A stretch of 64,000 nt of DNA. Origin: Stereocaulon alpinum. Lineage: Eukaryota > Ascomycota > Lecanoromycetes > Lecanorales > Stereocaulaceae. Shown here piece after piece: positions 45,846-56,352 of this stretch; position 1 is the stretch's first letter; each line of letters opens with the position of its first letter. Position numbers and translations under genes: made by a program. The DNA lies in assembly GCA_018257865.1 (NCBI GenBank), contig JAEUBA010000003.1, forward strand, positions 186,001 through 250,000, written 5' to 3'. The notes under the pieces are model-generated. The model saw nothing but the letters and a program-made list of their open reading frames with translations. It was not told the origin of the DNA and made no database searches.

Positions 45846-48800
45846 ATGGCCTACTCGGTGTTCTCGGGTTTCGGTACCGTTTTCAACTCAACGACGTCTG
45901 GCTTTGGAGTTGTGTCTGGTGGAGCAGTGCTGAAACCTCATCTAAAGCCTGGTCACAATGACACAGAAAACGAGCTGCCTACTGAATACGACACCAAGAT
46001 TGGAAGACTACGAATTCCCAGACAGATCAACCCCCCTGCGCCAACCTCTGAGATGATTAGCGATGCTCGAGATGGTCGGCTGGACCGCCAATTTCGTATG
46101 GGCAAAATCATCCGTGCCTCTGATTTCATAGGAGATGTGATTCCGAGCACCGCAGTCCTCACCTTATCATACATATACAATTATCAAACCCGACCGCTGT
46201 CTGTGCATGACAAGGTCAAACCGGAGCAAAAGACGATTCGCAATTTGTTCTACATTTCTCTGCACGAAGACGAACTCCCAACCTACCACTTTTGGACCAG
46301 CCCAGAAGACCCGGACCCCATCGAGCGGCAGGGCGTCGATTGGTCTACAGAGTTTAAAGACAACCTACCCTCCCCAAGAACCTCAGTACGGCTAGCAGAG
46401 CTTCAGCGAGATCGTTATTTAAGAGCACAGGCAGCGCAATTGCAAGACGATGAGGATGATGACTCCGACGAGGATGAAGGAGCCATTGACGACGAGAGCG
46501 GACCCGAGGATGGAGAGACCGAGCCGCCGGCGTGGCAATACAAAATGCCAATCACCAACGTGATGCAGGATGCGGGTAAGTTGTTGACTCCTTTGATACT
46601 TCTTCATTGACTGATGTCAAATAGTGTGGCTAGGAAAGTTTAAAGCAAGTCAGGCTCCAGGCTTACCAGATCCCAAAAGCGTCACTGTGTTCCCGAGATC
46701 ACCAGAAGACGTCGAAGCCTTTGTGCAAAGATTTGAAGAGAACGATCAGAGAGAGAAGGAGATTGGCCAGAGAGAGAAAGAGATCGACCATAGAGAGAAG
46801 GCGATCGAGCAGAGAGAAAAGGAGAAGATCGGCGGCGACTCTGAATCAATACCCACCATCAAGGCCAAAACTGCTAACATAAAACCCAAAGACGCACACG
46901 TTCTCCTACAATTCCGCAAGGGGGGCATGTATCTCACCGAATTCACCAATAAAGCCCTCGTTGAGATGACCAAACGGCTAGTGGATCATGAGGAGAAGCA
47001 CCCTCCACAACGCAAGGACCCACGAATGTACATTGATATTCGGCAGTCAAATACCATCTCTGAATACCAAGTCGGCTCTAGCACAGCTTTGACACACTCA
47101 TTCGGCATGAACATCAGACCATGCTTCGAGAAGCCTGGTTTCGACTTCCAGGTCCGATCCTTGTCAATGGCCGGACAGTCCTTCTTCGAGAAGAGCCGGT
47201 ACGATCCCACGGCCATCAAGGTCTCTCGCGTCGGTCTTGGCTATTACTATGTGTACGCGAGCTGGGGAGACGCCGACGATGCGGCAGAAAACAGCCGATC
47301 GTTTGAATACGCCCTAAATTTCTTTTTCCCTCACGAAGATTTCTCTCGACACGCGGCTGCAGTATTGACTCTGGAGATTCCCCAGTACGGTTCCTTCGAT
47401 ATACACCGTTCGCCGGTGCCAGCGTTGGCCGCGGATATCCAGCAGATATTCGCGACTCTCACCAGCTCCCATACAAGCCGCTCCCCGCCAGAGGTGTTCA
47501 TACACCGCTCGACTGAAGCTTTCCAACAGCCAGAGTTGGAGGATATGGGGCCCCTGCTCAGCTCCCCAATCCTCCACGCGGGACGGTATCTCCCTCCAAT
47601 TCCCCTATACCCCCATGGATTCCCTGCTGAACGTCCTAGGAGGATGAATACCCCTTCATCTGACTACGAGCAAGCACAGCGCCCTGGTCCTGTTGCTCCT
47701 ATGGCTGGCCAAGGAAGCGCCGCCGGACCATTCTACTGCCCATATTGCGACGAGCCCGAAGATGAGATGGCTCAATACAGAACGAAAGAGGTAGGAGCTT
47801 CGTTTCTCCAATTCCTTTCCGATCTAACCTTTTGCTTAGGATCTAACGGACCACATTGACGGACTCCATTTCCCTCAGACACCTCAGCCAATCCAGCCAG
47901 CTCCGCCAGCGCCGTTAGCACCGTCAGCGCCGCCAGCTCGGACTGCTCATACCATACGCCAACCGGCTCGACAAGAATGCCCATTCGAAGGGTGCCATGA
48001 CATGTTGGAGACCGACGAGGATCATCCTCGATATTTCGTAAGTGAAATCCAAGCGATGTTTCATCTCAAGACTGACAACGTATCTAGTTGAACCAAGCAC
48101 ATTTGCTTACACATTCCAACGCCGCAGTCGCCGAAGCCATCGTCACAGCGACGGAAACACAGGGGAAGGAGCTCGACCGACTCCTCGAAAAGATTGAGAA
48201 GATGCGTCAGGATTATCAACGTGTTAGTAACATCGCAACGGACTACGAAAACATCATTGGCCGTCTTACACAAGAGCTCGCCGAGACACAGGCCGCGCTC
48301 GCCAACATTACGCAGACGATTAACGACCAATTGGAGACGCGGCAGGCCCGCTCCCAAGTGGACCAGCAGACACAAACGACGCCACCTCGTGCACGAGTGA
48401 GTCGAGAGACGCAGACGACACCAGCTCCACGAGTGGACCAGCGGACACAGACGACACCAGCTCCACACGTGGACCAGCAGACACACATGACACCGCCCCA
48501 TGCACCAGTAAGCCGAGAAACACAAACTACACCCCCTCGTACGCATGCGAACCAAGGGACACAAACTACACCCCCAATCGCAGCACCACTACCCACCCAA
48601 GCGACCGCAGCCACCCAGCCTCCTCCTCAAGTCCCCGAGCCCAAGAAGCTATGGTACTGCGACATATGCCGCAAGAGCGTCAACGCCCTAAACGCCGCCA
48701 AAAAAGAGCAGCACGCAGCGAAATGCAAAACGACTGTAGCGGACTTCTTATACCTAACACAGCAAGAAGCGAAACTGGAGCGTACGAAGCCGAAGAAGAA

Positions 48801-49017
48801 AGTTAAATCTACGTCGACGGCTGCATCTGCATCTGCATCTGCATCTGCATCTGTGCCGAAGAAGGCTGCTTCTCAGCCGAAGCCTAAGCCTAAGCCTAAG
48901 CAGGATGACGAGGAGGTAGAGGTGTTTGAGAGCCGTACTCGGTATGGTGGGAAGCGGAAGGCTGAGACTGATGAGCCGGCTGATGAGGAGCCGTCGGCGA
49001 AGAAGGCTAGGCGATGA
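45846..49017 (+). CDS. Large zinc-finger protein with coiled coil and TQT repeat array
   Basis: Four exons (45846-46575, 46625-47790, 47840-48037, 48088-49017) give 1007 residues in one frame; introns of 49-50 bp start GTAAGT, GTAGGA and GTAAGT. The first 630 residues hold an acidic run (DDEDDDSDEDEGAIDDESG), a QREKEIDHREKAIEQREKE helical repeat and a folded-looking centre (LLQFRKGGMYLTEF, VGLGYYYVYASWGDADDA). Three zinc-finger-like sites follow: FYCPYCDEPEDEMAQ...DLTDHIDGLH and CPFEGCHDMLETDEDHPRYF...AHLLTH, each split by an intron, and WYCDICRKSVNA...QHAAKC. Between the second and third come a coiled coil (about 720-785) and six 12-13-residue TQT units (about 788-860). The end is Lys/Ala/Pro-rich with possible nuclear signals (GKKRKAETD is approximate; KKARR terminal). 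No named family is recognised. A chromatin or cytoskeletal scaffold is conceivable. Confidence 0.8.
48358..48576 (+). repeat. Coding tandem array of TQT motifs (36-39-bp units)
   Basis: Six consecutive units read VDQQTQTTPP, VSRETQTTPA, VDQRTQTTPA, VDQQTHMTPP, VSRETQTTPP and ANQGTQTTPP, separated by two or three residues. The RETQT form matches the known [K/R]-x-T-Q-T ligand motif of LC8 dynein light chain. Unit four (THM) is degenerate. The array directly follows a predicted coiled coil, the arrangement found in LC8-bound scaffolds. Confidence 0.8.
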
Positions 49018-50118
49018 ATGTAGTGGTGGAGACTTGACAGGGGGATCTCCATGCTATTGTAGAGAAGGCGAAGATGATCTTCATACAACTGTGGAGAATG
49101 CGGAGATGATTTCCATAGAATCGTGGAGAGAGCAGAGCTGGTCTCTATACATTGTTGACGACTGCGGCGAGTATCACTATGTAGTTTTTACTCATGTGTT
49201 TTTAGCAAGTCTTTAGCATAGTGTTGATTACAGGTATCTCAATGTACTCAGACATTTATTGTTGGATCTCATCCTGTAATGGTGCGTTAGCAGGGGTAGA
49301 GGTCCTAATGATATAACTGATTCAGGTACCTTCAATTTGTAAAGGCAGACCTTTGGTCTGTTCTGTATTCTTTTCAGCGAGCACTCAACGATATCGGTCT
49401 ATTGGATCCACCATTTGTGAGAATATAGTGCGGGTTCTGGTAAAGTAGTATGGACAGGATCGCTACAGCCTCTAGAACATAGGTGAACCAATGTGGAACG
49501 ACAGAATAGCTGGTCATAGAAGCTAACAATCCACGTTTGTATGCGTGGAGAAACGTTCTAGGAACGGGCGTCACACCGAGACGGATATTTCACATGCAAC
49601 AAAGCGGTTAGCTGCAGAGCGTGACTCATGATACTGTGTACATGGGCGAGTTTTGAGAGTGGGACTCGTAACGTTAGTATTTTTCCAAGGATAGTCAAGG
49701 GGCTACCCGGATACATACCCCGATGAAATACTTACAAGGGATGTTTCCCGAGATGAGTCATAGCCTCATCCCTTGGTGATGAACATCAGGCTAATATCTT
49801 TTGCCGATCAAGAATGCTAGACCATGTCTAAAGACCTGCCGTCTTCTGTACTACCTTATGGAAACAGTCCGAAGTTGGTATCACCTGATATCGAAGTTTC
49901 TGGTCGATCTGTGACTATCCTACGAATGAGCTTCTTTGGATCCTGAACCCCACATGCATGTCCCAGGATCGACATCGTATAAGGCGTGGCTCCCCGCAGG
50001 ATACCCTTTCACCCTCATTCCATCACCTTCCCCATCATTGAGATTGCGAAATCGTGAAAGCCTTCTAGCCAAGACAACGACAAAGCCACTTCCGACCTGA
50101 CCATCTTAAACGGTCAAC
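49018..50118. other. Intergenic region upstream of the small secreted protein gene
   Basis: No gene is seen. From about 49970 there is a promoter-like arrangement: TCGTATAAGGCGTGG resembles a TATA region, then pyrimidine-rich sequence leads to the ATG at 50119. Confidence 0.4.
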
Positions 50119-50364
50119 ATGCGTCTCACTACTCTCTTCACGACCGCAGCCCTCACTTCATCCGCCTTCGCTGGGCCAGCAGCCTATGGCATCTGTCAGG
50201 CTGGCTGTGCGGCTGTAGTCGTCGCCTGTTACGGAGGTGCTGGAGCCGTCTTCGGTACCGTGACTGCTGGAATTGGCGTTGCGCCAGCTCTCATAGCCTG
50301 TAATGCTGCGTTTGGGACGTGCCAGGCTGGCTGCTGGGCAGCTTTGATTGCTCCAACTCCATGA
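50119..50364 (+). CDS. Small secreted six-cysteine protein (81 residues)
   Basis: MRLTTLFTTAALTSSAFAGP is a clear signal peptide with likely cleavage after SAFA. The mature part is only about 63 residues, Ala/Gly-rich and hydrophobic, with six cysteines at 26, 30, 37, 61, 68 and 72. Their spacing is mirror-symmetrical: C-x3-C-x6-C, a 23-residue Gly/Ala/Val loop, then C-x6-C-x3-C, and the tetrapeptide QAG occurs inside both outer pairs (CQAGC). I recall similar small fungal proteins annotated as zygote-specific-protein-like; no function is established. Secretion is inferred from the signal peptide. A predicted TATA-like element lies upstream. The gene is convergent with the Jip5 gene 220 bp away. 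Confidence 0.8.
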   Translation: MRLTTLFTTAALTSSAFAGPAAYGICQAGCAAVVVACYGGAGAVFGTVTAGIGVAPALIACNAAFGTCQAGCWAALIAPTP

Positions 50365-50582
50365 AAGAGGAGTCGGACATCCTAAGTCTCTACCTTGAAC
50401 ACGGCGTAAGCCTACCCAAAAGATAAGGTGACAGTATCAACCTGATATGGCCACAGGGACGAGCGAATCTTATGGCCTTCGATGCTTTTGGTGGTGGAGT
50501 AAGGGCGTCGGGTCTTACAATGCGGATATGGTGGTAGCTAGCAATTAGGAAGTCATCTGCTGGAGCACGTCATGCACAATGT

Positions 50583-51871
50583 TTAGTCCATGCCTTTGAA
50601 AGCCAGGACATGCTGTACACCATCCTTCGCCTTCCCCTTATTTTTCTTCCTCTTCTTCTTCCTCGGCTTCTCCTCTTCCTCACTGCTCTCATCCTCGTTC
50701 TCACCCCCCTCACTGTCATCTCCACTGCCAAAACCATTAGCCTTCTTGACACTTCCCACCTCCTCCCCCTCGTCGTCCTCGCTCGCCTCCCCGCCCCCTG
50801 AACTTTTCTCCCAAACCTTCACAACACTCCCACCCCCACTGATCAGCCGTCCTCCAACCTCCCACCCAAGCCCTATAACACCTTCAACTTCATCATGCCT
50901 AACCTCTCCCACGCTACTCGCCCTTCCCTTCTTCTTTCCCACCGCAACTCCCATAACAACGAACCGGACAGACCCATCATCCATCCCCACACCCACCCAC
51001 CCGTCCGGCCCCGCAGCCAAAACATCCGCACTAGCTCCCTTGCCTACAACAACCGTCTCTTCACTATCATCCCAGACACCAATCTCCCACATCCTTAGCA
51101 CGCCTTTCTCCCCACCTACGACCACTTTGCCCTCAACAGCTATGGAGCTTAGCAGTTCTTCGCCCTGATCTTCACTCCTTACTAGTACGCCACGCCGGAG
51201 ATCTGTCACGGCTACGGTAGTGCCGCCTGTGCTGATCCATTGTTTAGCGAAGCCACTCGTCGAGGCGTCAGTGGGAGGTAAAGGGGTTAAGGAGGATATA
51301 TAGTCGTCATGAGGATGGTACGTTTGGCTTGGACGAGAGGAAATGTGGGAGTTGCTGGTGTTGGGATTGGTGCGTAGGTCGTAGACGTGGAGGGCTGAGG
51401 AGTCGGTTGCCAGGAGGAGTGTTTGGGGAGAAAGGGCGTGGATGATGGATGTGGGGTCAATTTCTGAGCTAAAGCAGATAGTAGGTAATTTTAGTAGAGG
51501 CCAATGGCAGACAAAAGGTGAGATATAAGGTGAGGAGCTTACTTATGCAATGGCACAGCAATCTTGCTCTCTACTTGCCCCGTCTCGGTCTTCGCAGCCT
51601 TCACAAGTCCATCTGTACCAGTTGAGACTAAGATCTCGCCATCATGGCTGAAACAGAGGCTACGACAGCTTCCCTTGTGTCGCCGCGTCCGCCATGCGGT
51701 CTCAATTGTGCTATGGCCGGCTTCCGGTGCTCGCGAGGGTTCGGCTGGGGGTAGACGCTGTATTTGCACATGGCCGGAGGCCAGGCCAAAGGCTAGGAGG
51801 GGAGACGAGGGATGAATGCATTGGGCGAAGAGATCGGAAGTTAGTGGGTAGGTGCAGATGGTGTCGAACAT
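50583..51871 (-). CDS. JIP5: WD-repeat protein Jip5 (WDR55-like)
   Basis: Two exons (51871-51543, 51468-50583) give 404 residues. The 74-bp intron runs GTAAGC to CTTTAG, and the phase-2 junction yields VPLHN then SEIDPTSIIHALSPQ. The N-terminus MFDTICTYPLTSDLFAQCIH and the following LAFGLASGHVQIQRL, SCRSLCFSHDGEILVSTGTD and VAVTDLRRGVLVRSEDQGEE match the Jip5/WDR55 propeller, which works in ribosome biogenesis in the nucleolus. Later blades include EKGVLRMWEIGVWDDSEE and GPDGWVGVGMDDGSVRF. The C-terminus is acidic (SEGGENEDESSEEEEK) then strongly basic (PRKKKRKKNKGKAK), a typical nucleolar tail, and ends HVLAFKGMD. Length matches fungal Jip5. Family assignment is firm; orthology is likely. 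Confidence 0.9.
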
Positions 51872-53900
51872 TTGCAGGTGGAACTAGGAGCAGGACTTGG
51901 TTTTAGCGTTTGCTACGCGCATAGGTAGTTCGAGACGCGAACCAGGGAGCTACCCCGGGAGCCGGACTCCCAAGCGGCGTGGAGATCTACTATTCATTGC
52001 GGCTAATTATCGATGATAGCGACGTTTGTCCCCCCAAGAGACCATCTCAAAGGCACGTTTGGGAGATCTTGGAGTCTCGCTTACGGGGTCCTGTCTGTGC
52101 ATTCCGTTCATCCTGTGCCAAGGATGAATCTATCCAGGTTTGAGGTGCCCTTTTTCGTTCTCGACGTTTGTTCCTAGTAGACACTTCAATACTCATATTC
52201 GCCTTGATCATTTGCGGGAGATCGTTGACGACGGAGCAGAGAGGCCAATGGTATCCAAAGCTAAGGCGCCAACTTTGACCAAGCCCACTAAAGTTGAAAG
52301 GCCAGAAGGGATGCCAACGCTGGTCGTACCATCGCAGAGACAATGAATAATCTTCGAAACGCAGATCCTAAGGTTAAGGATGAGGGAGGCGGAGGAGATG
52401 ACCAAGAAGGTGAGGGCGAGAGATTGGAAGAAGTGGACGTGGATAAGAGATGAGATCGTTAAAGCACTGACAATCCTCAATGATCCACCAATAGCTATTC
52501 TAATAACGGTGAGCAGACCCAAGACATTCCTAATTTAGGTATGTTACAATTGAAGCTCCTCCTGGAGCGTTTAGAGAGGTCAGGACACTAATGGTCAAGG
52601 CGAATTTTCAGCTTAAAGTCTCCCTCTGCTAGTATCCGTACTCGAAAAGGTGCGGGGAAGAGTATAAGAATGATGTATGTAGGGCAGACACATGGAGTCT
52701 CCAGAGCTGCCTTTTGCTGATAGCAGAGTCCAACGCGACCGTTCATCATTCACATTACCAGATCAGGCTACAAATCTCCTAAAGAAGTGACCCTGGTCTG
52801 TGATTTGCGGGATGCTGCCACGATTGAGGCTGATGACCGAAGCAGGTGACGAAATGTCAAGCGCATTCACGAAGCACATGCTCAGATCATCATCTCTTGC
52901 CTTATTGTAAGTTCTACAGTGTAGTTCGCGGTATTGTCGCCACGCTTTGTGCTTCATTCAAAACCAGCACCCGACAGATGTGAAGGCGCCGTGGAAGCAT
53001 GACTTTGAAATAGGCACTTCACGATCCGTATCTTTGGTGAAAATCAGTTGTTCACGATCATATTATACGTCAACCACATAAAATCTGCCATTTTGTCACA
53101 GCAGAACAGCCAGATGTATGAGTGAAGCCACACTTCTTGAGCCGGACTACGGCTCCTATGCTCTTCGAAAGGTAGAATAGGAGGGAACACTCATGGGTGT
53201 TGAATGGAGCACAAATTATCCCTCGTGAATAACATATTCAAATTCGTCATCTACCTTTCCGACACAGGATTTGGCTCACATCAACAGCTCCTAGAGGCAA
53301 CATGTTTTTCACATGCATGAAAGTCTGAATTCAGCTCTCCTACCCTTCACGCAAGCTGAATCGGAAGGACCCACGCCTGACCTGAATGAAGTGACCTGGA
53401 CCCACGCCTGGCCTGAAAGAAGTGACCAAAAACACGCCCAGTTCATTCATCTCCTATTGTCAGCACCAAAATTGACTCCTGGTAGCACTTTACACCAGTG
53501 AAGGCCTTGAGCATAAGGGAATTCTTCAGCGCCTGATAAGTAAGTAGGGAATCTCCTCTTCCCAGAACCATCATCCTCTGCGCCCAAGCCACATCTACCT
53601 CCAGGAAACACCTTATCATTTTTTATATACATACCAGATGTCCGTTGCATGTCCCTGTGTCTTTCATGTTGATGGATCTCACACTGCTCCCAGCACTACT
53701 GCTGTCTCAGAGACTATCCCTCTAATCATGGTCCACGCTGGAGTAGCGTTCAAGCCTCCAGCAGTGACCACAATTCCGGCATGGCCTTTCGTGTCCTGTA
53801 CCTGCTTTCTTCGCAAGATACCCATGCTTTCACTTCAAAAGCCAACACATCTCAGGCAATAGCACGCCGTGTACAGTAAAGCATGTTAACCCGCCTTTGG
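51872..53900. other. Gene-poor interval, no secure gene
   Basis: A plus-strand stretch at about 52180-52545 has mild coding character (MVSKAKAPTLTKPTKVERP; then an acidic MNNLRNADPKVKDEGGG peptide from 52342 interrupted by splice-like sites), but no consistent gene model could be built. A short direct repeat (ACCCACGCCTG..CCTGAA) occurs near 53371-53420. Nothing else stands out. Confidence 0.35.
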
Positions 53901-53949
53901 TAACCTTATATGTCAACTACCAATATCCCTGCTTTCAACACCAAGCTCA

Positions 53950-54331
53950 CAGCCCTGCCGGCGCTGCGTGCGTGCGCTAGCACGCGACCGTGCCGCCGTG
54001 TGCGTGCCTCCGGCCGCGGGCAGCCGACGCCGCAAGTGCGGTAGGTGCTCAAGGGGGGGGCCACCCCTGCGAGACCGACCCTCTGCCGCCTGCCTTCGCT
54101 GCTGCCGTGTTCGCGGCCGCCTCGGGCGGCCACGATGTGCGCCCGGCGCTTCGGCGCTGGGAGGGTGAAATTGTTCCGCTTCGCATGCTTGGTACTGTTT
54201 GGCTGACGAGAGTAGCTGCCTTGTCTCGTGCCGCTCCCGCTCGCCCGGCCGCTGTGCCTGCTCGCCCTCTTGGGCTTCTTCGTTTCTTTTTGTTGGCGGG
54301 TGAGTGTTTGCCCCATCCAGAACTAGGGTAG
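53950..54331 (+). pseudogene. GC-rich frameshifted Cys-rich reading frame, possible mobile-element remnant
   Basis: This island is far richer in G and C than its surroundings. One plus frame encodes PCRRCVRALARDRAAVCVPP, then SRRRKCGRCSRGG; the next frame continues HPCETDPLPPAFAAAVFAAA to a stop at 54331. The switch falls in a run of eight G's at 54053-54060, so a one-base slip in the run separates the two halves. Together the halves show two C-x2-C...C triplets, like a zinc-binding cluster. No ATG is in frame. It could be a retroelement gag-like domain or a fragment of a Zn-cluster gene; a sequencing error in the G run is also possible. Confidence 0.4.
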
Positions 54332-54439
54332 CTGGGCGTGCTAATGCTAGGCAGTAGTGGTGGCGTGCGTGGCCCTTAGGGCCCTTTTGTGCCATGTTCC
54401 AATATGGACGTGCAGAAGTTGGTCTTGAAGTGAGGAGCA

Positions 54440-55740
54440 AACACGAGACTTAGCTCAGAGCACTACGTTGAATTCACAGCCTGTCTCAAAGAGAAGGAGC
54501 ACCAGGCATTTTCCATGCTATCGGCGGATTCTTCCTATCCCATCGTCATGTCCTACTGATCAATTGCACAACATAATTCTGAGTGGGAAGTTTTATGCCT
54601 CAATTCTATCTTTACGTCGCTGCAAGAGCGTCAAATGCTATGGATAACGGCGGTGGACAAGTAGAACAGTATATTGACATTTGCCTGGCGGGCATTGCTG
54701 ACATTTTCTTGCGATGAGAGTCTGCTCTGCCCCACGGCTCGCCATGAGCTCGCAGTGGTCCAGAAATCTTCTACGGATGAATCAACCCGGTCTAATTGAC
54801 TACGAGTCCACCCACCTCACTAGCCATCAAGCGTACGCGAGACATACTGTATTACTAAACCCATCCCACACCTAACCTACCGGATATCCCAGATGATCTC
54901 GAAGGCTATCAAGATGACCAGAATCGGTATTGAATGCGATGGCAATGAGGAATTTGCCCGCACTGAAGACAGTAGCAATGCAACTCTGAGAGATCCAGCC
55001 TCGCAGGAAGCACTTGTGATCTGCTTTGGCGGACAAAGGCATTTCCTCAGCAACAAATTGATATTTTAATTAAACCCAAAAACAGCTGGCCGATAGAGAA
55101 GGTATTCGATACTCCTGCCTGTCTTTCGTTGAAACATTTTCTTCTCGCTGTTGTATCGAATGAGTGTGGGAAATCATTGGATCTGGCCTATCGGTTGGAC
55201 TTCAAATTTGTCATATGCTGCAAAGGTGTCCTTGTCGAACTCTTCATAAGGTGGGTAGTTGAATATTTGACCTGCGTATCTCAGATAATGTTGTCTCCTA
55301 CTAGACCTCTCATCTACGCAGCATTAGCAACACTTCTCAGACATCATCGTATTTCTTGATGAACGTGCCGTTGATTAATCACTTCCTTATCGGGTGAGCT
55401 TCATAATGGATGCCGACTGAGCTTGCGCAGAGCAAGCATTCCGTGACCTGGCCTCTGCTGCGGGTTCACATCTCAATGATATGCGGTGAGTTGGTTTTCA
55501 GGGTGCAGATACTGGACTCTGGAGCCACTTATGTGGGGCGATGGATCAGTACGCCCATATGTTATATAAGATGGCGAAGAGCAGCAATGAATCTATCGGC
55601 AAGGATGGGTATGCAAATTCTCTCGGAGTAGTACAGACACCCAAGAGACATCAGAAGGGCGCTGTACGTCTCAATCTACCTTAGGATCAAATCGAGGACT
55701 CTGCCGGAGAATCAGCTACCTCGGTGTCTATGATGCACTA
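54440..55740. other. Gene-poor interval
   Basis: Only short frames without recognisable character are seen. It borders the helicase relic and may contain further, unrecognisable parts of it. Confidence 0.3.
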
Positions 55741-55741
55741 G

Positions 55742-56352
55742 TGCAAGGCCATCACCGCACACCAGACCTTATTCCAACTCGCTCGCCCTTTCATATGGAT
55801 CCACACCAGCGGACAATCCAACAAAATAGGCTTCTCGAAGTCGAGCCAAAATGAACGGGAGCTCCAAGTGGCCATCAAGCTCTGTCAATCGTACATTCAG
55901 CAGGGCATTGCGGCTAAGGACATCGTCATCCTCGCCGGGCACCTGGCATAGGTCACCCTCACCCAACGCGCGGTAGCACTAACTCCTGGGTTGGAGGATG
56001 TAGACACGAGTACCATTGACGCCTACCAAGGCGAGGAGAAGTCAGTGATTATCCTATGCATGATGGGATCCCAGAAGCTGGGCTTTTTGTCCGACAGTGC
56101 CTGCGTCCTTACCGGGGTTTCTCAAGCGGGCGACGCTTTAGCCATCATCACCAATCATATCGGGATGTGAACCAGTGAGCACAAGCGTCAACGAGCCTAA
56201 TACGACTACGTCAGACACCTGATCGGAAAAGACATCCGCACAACATACGAAGCGATGTCGCCTTTGAACCTGGTCATGCATGACTACGACCTTACACGGG
56301 ACCATGGCGGGCAAGAAAGTCATAGACCCAATCGTGGGGAATGCCTATCATG
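55742..56352 (+). pseudogene. C-terminal fragment of an SF1 (UPF1/DNA2-like) helicase, interrupted by stops
   Basis: One plus frame reads FIWIHTSGQSNKIGFSKSSQ then NERELQVAIKLCQSYIQQG and IAAKDIVILAGHLA, an in-frame TAG, VTLTQRAVALTPGLEDVDTS, and TIDAYQGEEKSVIILCMMGS. This order, with the S-x-x-N-E region, a strand-helix segment and the DAYQGEE motif V, is that of the second RecA-like domain of superfamily 1 UPF1/NFX1-type helicases. The following VLTGVSQAGDALAIITNHIG stands where motif VI (normally TRA(R/K)) should be, but its arginine is missing. Stops at 56168 and again shortly after interrupt further protein-like sequence (YDYVRHLIGKDIRTTYEAM). No Walker A domain is found upstream. The TAG sits where family members have a Gln codon. 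Confidence 0.7.

Noticed and set aside
34592..51871. Biosynthetic or metabolic gene cluster
   Set aside because: The dense core contains unrelated housekeeping functions (polyamine synthesis, ribosome biogenesis, polarity, methylation) with no backbone enzyme or transporter set.
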